DNA of 64,000 bases from assembly GCF_029873635.1 (NCBI RefSeq), contig NC_080417.1:28301682-28365681 (forward strand), read 5' to 3'. Source of the DNA: Malania oleifera. Lineage: Eukaryota; Streptophyta; Magnoliopsida; Santalales; Ximeniaceae. The position numbers were made by a program, and so were the translations under genes. The notes below the pieces were generated by a model. The model saw only the letters and a program-made list of their open reading frames with translations. It made no database searches and had not been told where the DNA came from. Below are positions 1 to 12,700 of this stretch, one piece after another (positions within the stretch are counted from its first letter, which is position 1; each line of letters starts with the position of its first letter).

Positions 1-650
1 GCTAGTCCATTCCATGCTTAACCTTAGTTCTTCAAAATACGTAGGATGTTTGATCAAAACATTCTTCCTCACATATAGGAGTGAACCCCTTTTCTTGAGT
101 GTTTTCTATTCTGAGGGCATACCAGTGAGGTTGATTCAAGACAACTGTTATGTAGGTGTCCAAAGGTACCCTGAGTGTGATAAATCATGCACCTTACATA
201 TGCCTTGTGATGTACCTAGCAATGCTTGAAACTACATAGTAATATTAGCGCTGAATTGAAATTGTTGGTTGATCCCCTTAGAGTTGTATCTTTGGTGTAA
301 TAGTTGTGCTGTGTTGAGACTTGCATGAATGAATTGCTACGGAGTGTGTATAATGGAATCATGAATGAACAGGTTTACATGTAACTGGGTCATATTTTGT
401 ATGTGAAATGGTAAGGTTCTTGTTACATGCAAATATTTTCTAATATTCACTAAGCAAGTGTTTTTGGGAATCGCCTTGAAAACCCTCATGAGACGAGAAC
501 TCATCCACTAGGATCAACCTGGGGGTTTAAATCCTTGTTGCATATGGTAAATGCAATTGTGTTTCCTGCGAAAGAGGATATAGGTAGGATTTGGTAGCTT
601 TCTTAGATTTTGGTTTGCTCGAGGACTATCAAAGTGTAAGTTGGGGGCTG
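1..650 (+). mobile_element. 3' internal end of a Ty3/gypsy-type element with polypurine tract
   Basis: There is no coding frame of note. The segment ends with a G-rich polypurine tract (TTGGGGG at 641-647) directly before the TG that opens the LTR at 649-651. The phrase around 618-640 (GCTCGAGGAC then CAAAG) resembles the region between pol and the 3' LTR in many plant gypsy elements. The rest of the element lies left of the window. Confidence 0.4.
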
Positions 651-2215
651 TGATGAGTCCCTAAAATATATGATTTTAGACCCTCATTTACCTGTGCTTA
701 TCTTCATTTTACTATTTATTTACATAGAGTTATCATTATTTAGAGCTATGTAAGGTTTGTTTGTCTTTTTAGGAAAAACAGGTTAAAACCATGGAGTTAG
801 GCATTACAAGAAGACAAGGAGGATTTGGAGGATTCAAAGCTCGAATTCAGACATTCAGCCAAGCTCCAAAGGCTTCAGATCATAAATGGACAATAATATG
901 ATGCTTGACTATGTGGCGTGACTAGCAAACCACAAGGGCAACTTAGTCTTCCACTGCAAACTCCAAGGTTCAGACTGAGATCAGAATGCTGCAAGGTTCG
1001 ACCAAGTGCTCGACCAAGTGACCCACTAGGGCGACCACGTCAAGATGCTGAGATAGAACTAAAATTTAGAAGTACTGAGAGTCTCAACGAAGCGTTTGAC
1101 CAAGAGACCTTCAGGGGCGACTATATCGAGATACTAAGATTTCTTAAAGATTGAGATACTGCAAGTCTCGACCATCAACTCGACCATCAAGACCCTGAGG
1201 CGCGACAAAGTCGAAGAAATTGAAGATTTGAATCCCTGACTTCCCGCAAGTCTCAACTAAGGCGTGCACAAGAATGACAGAGGAGTGACTTGGTTGACAA
1301 CGACAATCTTCTGCACGAGATTTGCTGCAAACCTTCCTAATTTGTAAAACAAATCTTGTAAACCCTAGAGTCTATAAGTATTCACTATGAACACAAGCTC
1401 TGGGTTCCTCTTTGGCCTCTCTTAGGTGAGTGACAGACCTAAGAAGTCATTAAAAGTCAAGATAGAATAGGATTAGAATAGTTTTGGCTTGTGTATGGAG
1501 TGTCTGACGACCTGTGACAACCGGCGGCGTTCATGCAACAACCATGTATATTAGGATCTCCTCTTGTACTTTTGGCGTTAGTGACAAACGTTTGAAATGA
1601 TAAAAGGATGATCTTTTTACTCTTGCTTTCATTTATTGCTTTCAAATTACTGCTTTCCATTTACTTGTTGTGTGTTTGATGAAAGGTTGCAGATAAGGAT
1701 AAGCACTGCTACATATCAGTCAGAGGGAAATAGTCGACTACGGAACCACGGAGGTGTTTGTTATCGTTGAGACAGGATATACTCTGGTTCCCGACCGTAC
1801 TCCAAATGGTTGGTGCACCCTTGCTACCATGTGCCCTCGATCGCCCCTCTCCTGCTTTGGACTGCATGGGTTGGTACTTCTATGGAAGTCTGGGTGAACG
1901 TAGTTAGAGGCATGGAGTCCAACGTCTGATTTTGACCACAGTATCACTTTGCAAGAGTAGGGTAACTTAGAAATTTATTTGCTTTCCAGTAGTTTAGATT
2001 TACTTTCTTTCATTTACATGTTTTCCAGTAGTTGCTAGACAACCACTTTTGCAAAATACCATCTTTCACTTAGTGTTCATAATAAGGCTTTAATAAACTA
2101 AATTGGAAGTAGTTTAATAATTGCGCTTCAAGTCTCTATGGATCAATACTCGACTTACCCACTTTCTACTGACGTTGGGATAGTTAGGTTTTATAAATAT
2201 TATTTTGATAGTTAA
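651..2215 (+). mobile_element. LTR of a gypsy-type family, copy 1 (left-end family)
   Basis: This LTR starts TGATGAGTCC after the polypurine tract. It carries repeated 'CTCGACCA' and 'GCGACCA' phrases at 1000-1260. The part from about 1,150 to 2,215 aligns block by block with 39,765-40,904: the CAAATTTGCT-like block, GTGACAGACCTA, the 'GGTTGGTGCACC' block, and 'GATCAATACTCGAC'. The 3' edge is blurred, because sequence from about 2,255 is copia coding remnant. Confidence 0.55.
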
Positions 2216-2254
2216 GGACCCAAGCCTTAGTGAGCCTACCAGTTCGACAGCCAC

Positions 2255-3588
2255 GGGTTAGTTACTGTTGCTTGTATTTTGATGGGAAATGATATTTCAT
2301 GTAAAATACTTGGTATTGGAAATGTCAAAATCAAAATGTATGATGGTGTTGTAAGAACCATATGTGATGTAAAGCACGTACGAGGTCTAAGGAATAATGT
2401 TATTTCATTGGGTATTAGACTGTAACGGGTATAGTTACAAGTCTGAAAGTGGATAAATGAAAGTGTGTAAAGGCGACTCAATAGTGATGAAAGGAGAAAA
2501 GGTAGCGGGAAATATCTATGCATTGTATGTTGTTATGGTTGTAGGTGGAGCTACAGCTGTAGAATCTACGACAGACGTTTTGTGGCATATGCGATTAGAA
2601 TATATGGGTGAATACATGCATTTAGATGTTTAAGGACCAGAGAGGATAGCATCACGGGGCAGATATATGTTTTCGTGGGTTTAGCACGAAAGGTCAGGTT
2701 TATCTCATGTGGCACAAACTTGATGTGTTTCCCAGTTTTAACTTGTGGTTGAGTTCGAGAACTAGATTGGGAGATAGATCCTCAGGTCAGATATTGGGGT
2801 TGAGTACATTAGTTTTGTTCAAGGAGTTTTGTGAGCAGGGCAGGTTATATGTAGGGCTTGTAGGGCACTTCTTGGTGAAGTCAATGAGTATGGCATGTTT
2901 CTCGTGTGATTGATCACCAAAGGTATTATTAGATGGGAGAGTTGTAGGTGAATTTTGGGTAGGTTTTAAGGTAGACTACTTGGTTATGAGTGGATGTCCA
3001 CTGATGCACTATTCTAGTGATGAATGATCTAGGCTTGGTGTTATGTGTAGACAGTACATATATCTAGGGTATAAGAGATGTGGGTGCAAGCTGGGTGATC
3101 CTATGGCAAACAAAGTGGTGATCGAGGACATGACTTTTTGGTATTAAAGCCATGGGACAGCATACTCAGGTAAATGAAGAGAAACAAATGTTAGAAAGTT
3201 GCGGTAGGAGCAAACATGTAATTCAGGTGGAGTTAGATACTCAGGGTAGACATGCGGGGAGTTCTATCTCGGGTCAACAGTATCACAGTATGAATGGGCA
3301 TGTGATGCAAGTGGAGCAACAGACTCAGGGTAGAGATAACATTGGTCAAATTGCAGAGAGTTTCAGCTCGAAAGACCAGCAGAATCACAGTGGGCCCATG
3401 TACACTATCAAACCACCACTCAGGTATAAATTTAGCATTTTGGAATTTTATGCATTCATTATTACCAGCGGCAAGGTTTCAACTATTTTTAAGTTGTAAT
3501 ACATAGCAAAGGGGAAAATAGATGGATGAGTGCTATGGTGGAGGAAATGGAGGTATTACATACGTACCAAATGTGTGAGTTGGTGAGG
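2255..3588 (+). pseudogene. copia pol remnant, GAG-preintegrase to start of RT
   Basis: Translated pieces include MGNDISCKILGIGNVKIKMY (pre-integrase) and DVLWHMRLEYMGE (the usual WHxRLGH zinc motif, decayed). They continue with VYLMWHKLDVFPSF (integrase), GYKRCGCKLGDPMANKVVIE (integrase C-terminus), and DKWMSAMVEEMEVLHTYQM-like RT start at about 3,520. Several stops and frameshifts separate them, so no product is expected. Confidence 0.7.
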
Positions 3589-3593
3589 CTTCC

Positions 3594-5430
3594 TGTAAGA
3601 ACCCGAACCATGATAAACAGGTTTAAATATTAAGAGAGGGGCAAAATTGGAAATTTACTAGGCTTCGTCGACAAAGCCAGAATTTGTCAATGAAGGCCAT
3701 GCTTTTCTTGTCGATGAAATTCAGAGACTCGTCAACGAAGAGAAGCCGAGGAGTTTCAAAAATTGGGAATATCTAGATTCGTCGACGAGGTCAACGATTC
3801 GTCGACGAAAGCTATGTAAGATTCGTCGACAAGGACACCAATTCGTCGACGAATTGGGCCGGGTCAAAGGGCTATAAATAGAAAATTCTTTTACTTCTTC
3901 ATTAAGAAACTTCAAATATCTCTCTTTCTCTAGAACTCTCCCTACTCTCTCTCTCTCTCTCTAGATTTCTTCGCCGATCGTTGATAGAATCGGAAATTTG
4001 AAGTTACCACGAGCATCATGGAAGGATTCTCTAAAATTTCAATGGATCGGAATCTCGTTTCGGAGATTTTTGGGTTTTGGCTAAAAATCGAGGTAAGGCT
4101 CGATTTTCATTTCTGATCCAGTAGTTTTGTAGATAGCAGTGTCGTGAGTATATTCTGTACTATGATTTGTAGGTTTTGGAACTCGATTCACTGTTGAGGG
4201 GCCTTGGAGTTCGGGATTTGTCATTTAGGGAAAAGGTAAAGGGAAACTGTGTTATATTAGTTATTTTTGAAATCAGACTCGGTGAAACTGTGGTTCACGG
4301 TCCTGTGTGTGTTTTGGTTATACATTTGGGGGGATCTAACGAGGAAATTATGGGTTTTTCATTATTACAATTTTGGAAAAAAGGGGCGACGGGCTGCATC
4401 CCAGGTTTTGTTGAAAACTAAGGGTATATGTTGATTTATATTATGATATTGGGATGGTCATGCCTTTACTTGTTTAAACTGTATATGTTTGGAAAACCAT
4501 GATTTAGATTACCAAATGGGTGTGGTTTGTTTGGTTATATGAGCTTGCATGTGTATGTGATATGTTGAAATGCTAGTAGGAACACGATTCTGAAATTATT
4601 CCAGGTACTGAGAGTGTCTGACTCTATATCCTAGGGCGTATAAAATCGATGCCCATAGATTGGCAAGAGTGTCTGGCTCTATGTCCGAGGGTGTAAGCCT
4701 ATTTCGGCAGATCAGGTTGAAGGGTGTGGATCCACCAGTTTAGCACTGGTACGATGCCATGGGAGTCGGGGACTAGCCATGTGCCGGTGGTGCCGTGTTC
4801 CTAGGTTGGCTACGAGCCAACACCGTATGTCATGGGCCGGCTTCGGGCCGAAGGGTGTGACGACACCAGGATTACTAATCATGTGTATTTGTGATGTGTG
4901 CGTGTATGCAATGTGGAAATTAGTACTAGAATGTATTTAAATGTATGTATGTATGTTGTATCATGATAACACTCAAATGTCACACACCAATATAACCTGT
5001 GTTCTTCCTTACTAAGAGGTGTCTCACCCCTTCTGTACGTACATTTTTACAGGTCCTTCGAGTAACCAGAACTAGCATCCTAGTGTAGGGAGCGTAGTGG
5101 CCAGTGTACTGCGTTTAGTGCTTGGGTAAGTGCTAGGATTGTATTTTGATGGGTTTCCATTTTGAGATGTTTTGGGTACCCATTTGTACGTTTTGATAGA
5201 GCCATGTTCTACTCTTGTATAGACTCTGATATGGTACTATATATATGGTTATAGAATGACCTTTTTTCGCTGCGTATATGATTTTGATTGGACGTGTTTA
5301 GGGTGCCTGGGAACCCCACGGGGTTGGACCCTCATCCAATGTACTGTATTTGGGATGATTTGTATGATACAGAGATAGGTTAGGTTACATTCTCACCCCT
5401 GGGTCCCATTTTGGGGTTCGGGGCGTGACA
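3594..5430 (+). mobile_element. solo LTR, 1,837 bp, with 5-bp target duplication
   Basis: It starts TGTAAGAACC and ends GGGGCGTGACA, so it has TG...CA ends. The flanks are CTTCC at 3589-3593 and CTTCC at 5431-5435, a perfect 5-bp duplication. Removing it rejoins the copia reading frame across the RT start (VRLP then VRKRVIVGKGV). It carries a TATA box (GCTATAAATA, 3871-3880), a CT-rich tract at 3945-3962, and five GTCGAC palindromes upstream of the TATA box. The ends and length fit a Ty3/gypsy LTR. No internal region is present, so it arose by LTR-LTR recombination. Confidence 0.85.
3661..3880 (+). promoter_or_regulatory. LTR promoter with paired GTCGAC palindromes
   Basis: GTCGAC occurs at 3667, 3781, 3801, 3825 and 3845, each inside a TTCGTCGACGAA-like palindrome. 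Degenerate copies lie near 3681, 3709 and 3729. Spacing is 20 bp within pairs (3781/3801, 3825/3845, 3709/3729). The TATA box follows at 3871-3880. The array looks like a cluster of binding sites for a dimeric protein, but this is inference. Confidence 0.5.
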
Positions 5431-6060
5431 CTTCCAGTTAGGAAGAGGGTGATAGTAGGCAAAGGAGTGATGTATCTGTTGTGTGTGGATGACAAGTTAT
5501 TGGCTGGAAAGCTTTGGCTGAGCCTTATTAGTTGGGAACTCTTTTGAAATTTTTTGACATGAATGTGTTGGGTTTGACCAAAAAGGGTTTTGGTTTGCTG
5601 ATTCGCATGGATAGGGCTACAAAGAGATTGGTTTTATCTCAGGATGGTTTTGTGGATAGGGCTACAGGGAGATTGGTGTTATCTCAGGGTAGCCTTATGG
5701 ACGAAACTATAGAGAGACTTTGTTTGTTGTATCAAGGGGGTTCTATGGAGAATCAATATGGAATGTCTACCGCTTGGTACCCAAGGACAAGTTGTGACGT
5801 CCAGGATATGTCAAAGGTCTCTCATGATGATATAATGAGGTGTTTCAACAGGCAATAAAGTGGACCCTCAGTTGTTAGTTTTGTTGAAGACTATGCAGGG
5901 GGCTTTGGTGATATAAGGCTTGCAAAAGCTTTTGTGTTTACTATTGCGGGAAGGTTTTGTTGGAAGCCTAGGGTGAAGTCTTCGGGTGTTACATCTACAA
6001 CTATATCGAGGTTGATGGTAGAAGTTGAAGTTGCCATCGAAAAATTCAAGTAGCGTTGCT
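5431..6060 (+). pseudogene. copia pol remnant, RT C-terminal part and RNase H
   Basis: The RT active-site box is readable as MYLLCVDDKLLAGK (usual YVDDML), followed by MNVLGLTKKGFGLLIRMDR and RLVLSQ. A short block, RAT-RLVLSQ, occurs twice in frame at about 5,608-5,690, a small internal duplication. RNase H-like sequence follows at about 5,890-6,050 (YAGGFGDIRLAKAFVFTIAG). Frames are broken. Confidence 0.65.
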
Positions 6061-6190
6061 TAGATTTGGTGTTTGTCTTGAGTTGCCAGACAGGAGGCGG
6101 TCCCAACCTAACGTCTCAAGTTCAAGGTGGAGCAGCGGATTCATGTTTTTCGGTTTCTCCTAAGGTGCGTGTGTTCGCCAAGGTGGAGTT

Positions 6191-6830
6191 TGTTGTGAAT
6201 TATGTCTCACATACTAAGGGAAAGCATGAAAGAAATCAAGGTGTAGCAGAGCATAGGGAAACCGTCGACAGTTAGTATGAACTTTCAGAGAGTTTTCTCT
6301 CGGCATCCGAAACCGTCGACGGTTTTAGGAAAACCATCGATGGTTTGGCTCAGAGCAATCTGTGCAGATTTTGAATTTTGAATAATTTGGACATTATTTT
6401 GGTTGGGTTTTGGGGGGAAAGTTCCGAGGAGGCTTATATATACACAGAATACGTTGTATATGGTGTGCCTTTGTGCCTTGGTGTGCTTTTGTGTCTTTTG
6501 TGTGTCAAGGGTGCCAAGTGTGGTTGAAGAGAGAATTGAGAGAATTCATGTATTGTTCATGTAATTTGGACAAGAAGATAGAGAATTCTTGTCATTTGCT
6601 CCCATGAATGTAGGATTTTTCGAACCACGTAATTCCTAGTGTCATTGTTCTTGTTATTACTTTATTTACTTATTGTGGTTGTGGAATTAATTTTATATAT
6701 TCATTATTTAGACTGTTGGATTCTTTATATTTGAACCTTCACACAAATTGTTATTCCACTGTGCATTGTTTGAGGACTTTTACACAACATTTGCTTTCAC
6801 TTTCATTAGCTCAATATCTATAATATTTAC
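6191..6830 (+). mobile_element. 3' LTR of the decayed copia element
   Basis: It starts right after the polypurine tract. It contains three palindromes of the ACCGTCGACGGT type (GTCGAC at 6264 and 6315, ATCGAT at 6336) about 100 bp ahead of a TATA box near 6,436 (CTTATATATACAC). The right boundary is not certain. Confidence 0.5.
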
Positions 6831-9229
6831 AGAATTGATGGAGGCTTGATTGAATTACCCCATTTCCATGTATCCATGGGCAGCCAAGTAACACTTAGTA
6901 CTCTTAACATCAATGACATTGAACAGGGTACTAGCAGTTAGATCTTAATTCAAAGGTCCAAATGGATCATTACAGATAGCAATTCCACCAAGTTGAAGCC
7001 TTGAATCATTAATCGAATATAAGGCTATTTGTGCATTGATATTTTAAGTTTATTTATTATTGCTTCAAGCATGATGTCACTGTGGACCCATTATCAATGG
7101 AATTCAATTCACTTTTACTTTTTAACATATTTAGACACATATATTTGTTGATTGCAAGGTTTTATGCCTAACGATATATCTCCATCAAATGATGAAATAA
7201 AGACATAACACGTAACACACATGCCCTTTTTTTCTTTTACTTCTAAGGTAGAGGGTAGTTGAAGTGAATATTCCAAGCTTTTAAGTAGTGATCAGAGCAT
7301 TGTGAATGTTTTTTGGGTATAACATAGTTCTTTTTACATACATTGTGCATTATTGGAGAGTGCAATTTAACTAAAACTCAAAATTAATGCATTTTATTTT
7401 TTTTTTTACTCGAATGCTTTGCTTTGTTAATGGGTCTTTTGGAGAATAAATCAATGTCTTGACAATTTTTGCAAAAAAAAATAAGGATTTTTGGTTTCCA
7501 TTTTTAGAATATGAATTTTGAAACTCAAATTTGAATTTGAGTAGATTTAGACAAATCTTAATACAATTTTATATTACATTTTATCCAAATTTAATTAAAA
7601 CCCTATTTTTAACATCTCTCCAATCATAAGGTTATGCTTCAAGAAACCATGTAGTAAAGGGAGGCTAGGTCTCTCTCAACATGCAATTCCCTCACTCTCT
7701 TCCTCCTCATCCAGAATACGAATAGGAGATCTATTCAATTATTTTGATAATGTACATTCATATCATCAAGGAGATTAAGCTTCAGACCAATTGAAATTCC
7801 CACATTAACTGTGATTCTACCTGCTCCTCACCATGAAAATCTTCTGTCTTGATGATCCTTTGGGTACCTACTCCTCAACCAGGAATCACTTGAAAGTTGT
7901 TTTCTCCAAAAGTCAATTGGTGTTCAACCATCTTTTAAGATGAATATCCCCAAGCATGCCTCCATTTGCTGCACCATTTATAACAAATTAATTGGCGACT
8001 CTTCGTGGAGTTTTATTTGGGGAAAAGTTGAATTGAAGACATGCCATTTGTGTAAAAATGCTTATGAAAGCAAAAACCACCTTTTCTCTGATGTTCTTTG
8101 TCCACCACAAAGCCTTTGAGGAAATCCATTGCCTCTATCACTGCTCTTAACTAGGAAGAGAAAAATCACTTGAACTGCATAGTCTAAACACCTTTGGAAG
8201 GCTACAAATATTGCCTTGCGAACTCATTCACTCTTCCCAAAGTCATCGTCCAGAGGCTCCATGTCGAGATTTGTTGATTGCTTTCTCTTTAATGTTTTTT
8301 TTAGAGGCTAAATCCCACGATCTTCATTTAATCTCTCTATCTTTTTTCCTCTCATGCTAATATATTCTTCTTAAAAATATTTCTTACAAATCTCATTCAT
8401 AAGAGTGAGATATCTGCAATCATAAGAATATTTTTACTTGGCTTGTTATGTAAGATCCTTTTTTTTTTTTGGAAAAAAAAAAAAAAAAAAACAATTATAT
8501 AGAAAATAATCATATTTTTCAGCATAAAATTTTGCTAAAAACATGTAACAAATTTATTCTGTCCTACAAATTTCAACCCTAATAAATGAAAAAAAAAAAA
8601 AAATTTTGAGTCCATGTTTCTTTTTTTGTTGTTTTATATTTTTAATGGTATGATAATTTATTATAAACGCACTAATACTGTGTAATTATACTACATTATG
8701 GAGACATTAATATCCAACCGACCAAGCCCCAAAAATGGATGCCTATATGAGAAATTAACAAGAGACATGCCTACTAAGAAATTAATGGTGCAATAATTTA
8801 TTATAAATGCAATATATGCGTAATAAGGAGGATCATTATGGGAATATTAATATCCAACATGACAGGAGACTAGCTCATTAGAAGTGCTTTTGCTGCATAG
8901 CCTATTAGACTATGTAAAAGAGAAAAGTACTCCAAATTTGGACTAAAAAAATATGTCTATAACATTAAACTTTTGAAAATCTCATTCTCAAATCTCGTCA
9001 TTGTAACTCTTGAAAATATACTCAAAATTCACATGTCCATGTTTGGTTTAACATAAAAGTTCTAACCAATATTTAAAATAAAAAAACAAATGACTTCATA
9101 CCTCGATGCATATGTGACCAATAGACGAGGAGTAATATATTTTTTAACATAAAACCTACAAAGGTAATGCGCTTAATGTCTCAAAAATCATAAATTAAAA
9201 AGGATACTAAGGGAGATACAAATTATTTA
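6831..9229. other. AT-rich spacer without a recognisable gene
   Basis: This is homopolymer-rich, low-complexity sequence (A and T runs at about 7,395, 8,460-8,490 and 8,590). The only protein-like trace is at about 8,040-8,110 on the plus strand, CHLCKNAYESKNHLF, which resembles the zinc-binding tail of plant LINE reverse transcriptases. It may be an old LINE fragment. Confidence 0.4.
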
Positions 9230-9449
9230 TTATTGTGTAACCCAAAATGGGAAAAGGAAAAAAAAAAAAAAAAAAAAGGTGAAAAACAACCAACTCTTGG
9301 GTGGAAAATGAAGGCAGACGTTCTGTTTTCTACCGCATGGACTGCGGAAAGTGAGTTTTTTGAGCTCATATGGAATCCACAAAAAGAATATATACAGGCG
9401 CATCATAATACTGATTGTCAGACACATGGGATACCTTACGAAATGTCCA

Positions 9450-9470
9450 TTTATTAATGATTTTTTATTG
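9450..9470 (-). terminator. putative polyadenylation signals of APP1
   Basis: On the minus strand AATAAA-type hexamers lie 120-140 bp past the stop codon (rc of TTTATT at 9450-9455, and another near 9465-9470). Position fits a short 3' UTR. This is motif evidence only. Confidence 0.3.
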
Positions 9471-9589
9471 AACACTTAAATAAATTAACATCACACACAA
9501 CAACTATGACGACTTAATCTTTGGTGGACATGTGAGGAACTAGAGTATTAAATAAGAACACCAATGCATAAATGCTCATTATTGAGTGT

Positions 9590-9751
9590 TCAAGCCCTCA
9601 CAGGTTCGGTCGCTTTCTCCAGCCATGCCATCTCTGACTCGTTCAAATAAGGGGCCAAAATTTTCCTACATTTTGAATGGTATGTGTTCAGCCAATCTAT
9701 CTCTTCCTGCATTAGGAGGCTGAAATCAATCAACTTCTTCTGGTATGGGGC
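9590..9751 (-). CDS. APP1: APP1 last exon, 53 codons plus TGA
   Basis: The exon starts after TACGCAG. It encodes [20 protein letters not shown], then [22 protein letters not shown] and EKATEPVRA, followed by TGA (rc of 9590-9592). This is the usual plant APP1 C-terminus. It is separated from the previous exon by an 8,043-bp intron that carries a copia element. Confidence 0.93.
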   Translation of the reverse strand, partial: APYQKKLIDFSLLMQEEIDWLNTYHSKCRKILAPYLNESEMAWLEKATEPVRA

Positions 9752-12700
9752 CTGCGTATCAGACTGGATATTAGATATTAACCCAATAAAATAATTAAAT
9801 AAATAAAGCAGCTACTTAAATTATTTCAAAGTTAGAACTCAGCTCAGCTTATCTGCAAATTTACAAGAATATCCTTTACGTTCAGATTTTAATTTGAGGA
9901 AAGGAAAATTTTCAAATTGTATTATCCAGGTTAAAGACAAGCCCAGTCACTGTCACTAAAATAAATCTAATTCAGTTGTAAAATATGAGAACCAGTAATA
10001 TTAACAAGCTTCAGAAAGAGAAATGAAAGAAAACAAGAATCAAATACTTCTTATCTTGAAAGATTGATTTTACAATGCTATAAAATTGGTTCGCTTATAT
10101 AGAAACAATGACCAATTACAACTTGACATTTGGACCACTAAGATTATGAACAAATAAACTAATTTAACTACCCATAACAGCTATAACAGACTTCTAGTAA
10201 ACTCTTAACACCTCCCCCGCTCAAGATGAGAATGGATATTAATCATTCCCATCTTGTGAATAAGATGATGAAAAATTAGTGAACCAAGAGGCTTGGTTAA
10301 TATGTCAGCTCATTGATGTTTAGAAGGAATATGTATGATTTGAATTAAGTCTTCTTGTAACTTTTCTCGAACCAAATGACAATCCAATTGAATATGCTTA
10401 GTCCTCTCATGGTGCACAGGGTTAGAAGCAATTTCAGAGGCTGGTTTACTGTCAGTGTATAACAAGGCAGCTTGATAATGTTGAACATTTAAATCAGCTA
10501 GCCGATGGATAAGCCATTGAATTTCACAGGTGGTTGTAGCTAAAGCCCTGTATTCAGATTCAGCAGATGATCTGCTGACTGTAGCCTGTTTCTTGGATTT
10601 CCATAAAATAAGCGAGTCTCCAATAAAAACTGTGAACCCAGTTACACTTCTTCTAGTGTCCAAGCAGCCACCCCAATCATTATCTGAATAAGCTTTCAGA
10701 TGAAGAGACGAATTTGCAGACAAGAAAAGTTCTTGACCTGGTGTAGCCTTAATATATCTGAGTATCCTTTTGGCAGCTCGAAGATGTATTATACTTGGAT
10801 TAGCCATAAACTGGCTCAGTGCTTGAACAGAGTAAGCTATGTCTGGCCAAGTGATAGTCAAGTACAACAAGCAATCTATGAGTCGTCTATATGATGCAGG
10901 ATCATTTAGAGATGGTAAAGAATCTGTTGCACTAAGTTTCAGATTTGATTCCAGAGGAAAAGCTGCTGGTTTACAACTAGAAAACCCACTATCTTGTAAA
11001 ATATCCAGGGCATATTTTCATTGAGAAAGAGTAATACCTTTAGCTGATCTAGCAATTTCCAAACCCAAAATGTATTTTAGCTCACCAAGATCCTTGACGG
11101 TAAAGGAATCAAGGAGAAATTGCTTGACTGAATTAATTTGATCAAGACTATCAGATGCAAGAATTACATCAACAACATAAATGAGTAAAGCTATAAAAGC
11201 TGAGGGAGTTTGTTTGATGAATAAAGAAGAATCTGATTTTCCTCGAGTGAAACCAAGTTGCATCAAAAAATGAGAAAGTTTGGAGAACCATTGTCTTGAT
11301 GCTTGCTTCAGTCCATAGAGACTCTTTTTGAGCTTGCAGACACGAGGGTCAGTAGCTGAAGAATAGCCTGGTGGCAATTGCATATATACTTCTTCATTAA
11401 GATCTCCATGCAAGAAAGCATTATTAACATCTAATTGATGTAAATGCCACTGTTTGATAGCAGCAACAGCAAGTAAGACTCTCACAGTTGTCATCTTAGC
11501 AACAGGAGAATAAGTATCAAAAAAATCTAAGCCCTCTTGTTGAGTGTAGCCCTTTGCCACTAGTCTAACTTTATACCTTGCAATTGTGCCATCAGCATTA
11601 AATTTGACACGATAAACCCATTTACAACCTATTGCAGTCTTGTTTGGAGCTAAAATAGCAAGATCCCAAGTTTTGTTTGATCCAAGAGCCTTTATTTCTT
11701 CTGCCATAACAGTTTGCCATCGAGGATGAGAAATGGCTTGTTTGAAGGTTTTGGGTTCAAAAGTTGAAGTAACAGCAGCAACAAAAGCTTTATATCTAGG
11801 GGATAATTGAGAAGTGGAAAGAAAATGAAGAATGGAATAAGGCTTACCTTGAGTAGAAGTGGGAGATGATTGATAAAGTGAAGTTGTTTGGGCCATATTA
11901 CTACAATAGAAATTTTGTAAGTATGCAGGAGGATTTATCCTTTGAGAGACCTTCTGAGATTTTCAGTTTGAGTGGTTTTAATTGCAGTGTTTTCTTCTTG
12001 AGGAGTTGATGTAAGAGGAAGTAAAAAATTATTGGGTTCTGAAGATTCAAAAAACTGAGAAAAATTGGGAAAGACAAAAGGTGTATGAATTGTGTTTGGT
12101 ATGGAAAAAAATATAGATTCATGGAAAACTACATTTCTGGAAATAAAAGTTTTGAGAGTAACAAGATCCAAAAGTTTATATCTTTTGATATTTGGTGGAT
12201 ATCCTAAAAAAATGCATTTTGAAGCTCTTGGTTGGAATTTTCCTCTATGAGCTGTAAGCGTGCTAGCAAAACATAAACACCCAAAAACTTTAAGATAATT
12301 GTAATCTGGATGTGTCTGAAATAAAAAGAAGTATGGTGTTTGATTGTTGAGAATATAAGAAGGGGTTCGATTTATAAGGTGTGTTGCTGTCAGCACACAA
12401 TCTGTCCAATAAGAAAGTGGCAGTTTTGACTGAAAAAGCAAAGATCTAGCAACATTAAGAAGGTGTTGGTGTTTTCTTTCGACTCTACCATTTTGTTAGG
12501 GTGTTTCAACACGAGACAATTGATGTATTATGCCATGGTCATTATAGAAATCACGCATGTTAAACTCTTGGCCATTATCAGCCCTTAGAATTTGAATAGT
12601 TGTTTGGAATTGAGTGTGAACATAAGAAACAAATTTTGTGAGAATGGTACGAGTTTCTGTTTTGGTTTTCATGAGGTAAAGCCAAGTAAATCTTGAATAG

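Larger units (their letters stand above)
2255..6830 (+). mobile_element. decayed Ty1/copia retrotransposon, split by a solo LTR
   Basis: Pieces of a copia polyprotein can be read in the correct order on the plus strand: GAG-preintegrase, integrase, RT, RNase H, then a polypurine tract (AAGGTGGAG, 6180-6188) and a 3' LTR starting TGTTGTGAAT at 6,191. The region 3,594-5,430 is a later insertion. No 5' LTR was recognised. The 3' LTR end near 6,830 is a guess. Confidence 0.7.

Noticed and set aside
9233..9475. Overlapping open frames on both strands downstream of APP1
   Set aside because: They are driven by A and T runs. The position fits the 3' UTR, and neither frame resembles a known protein.
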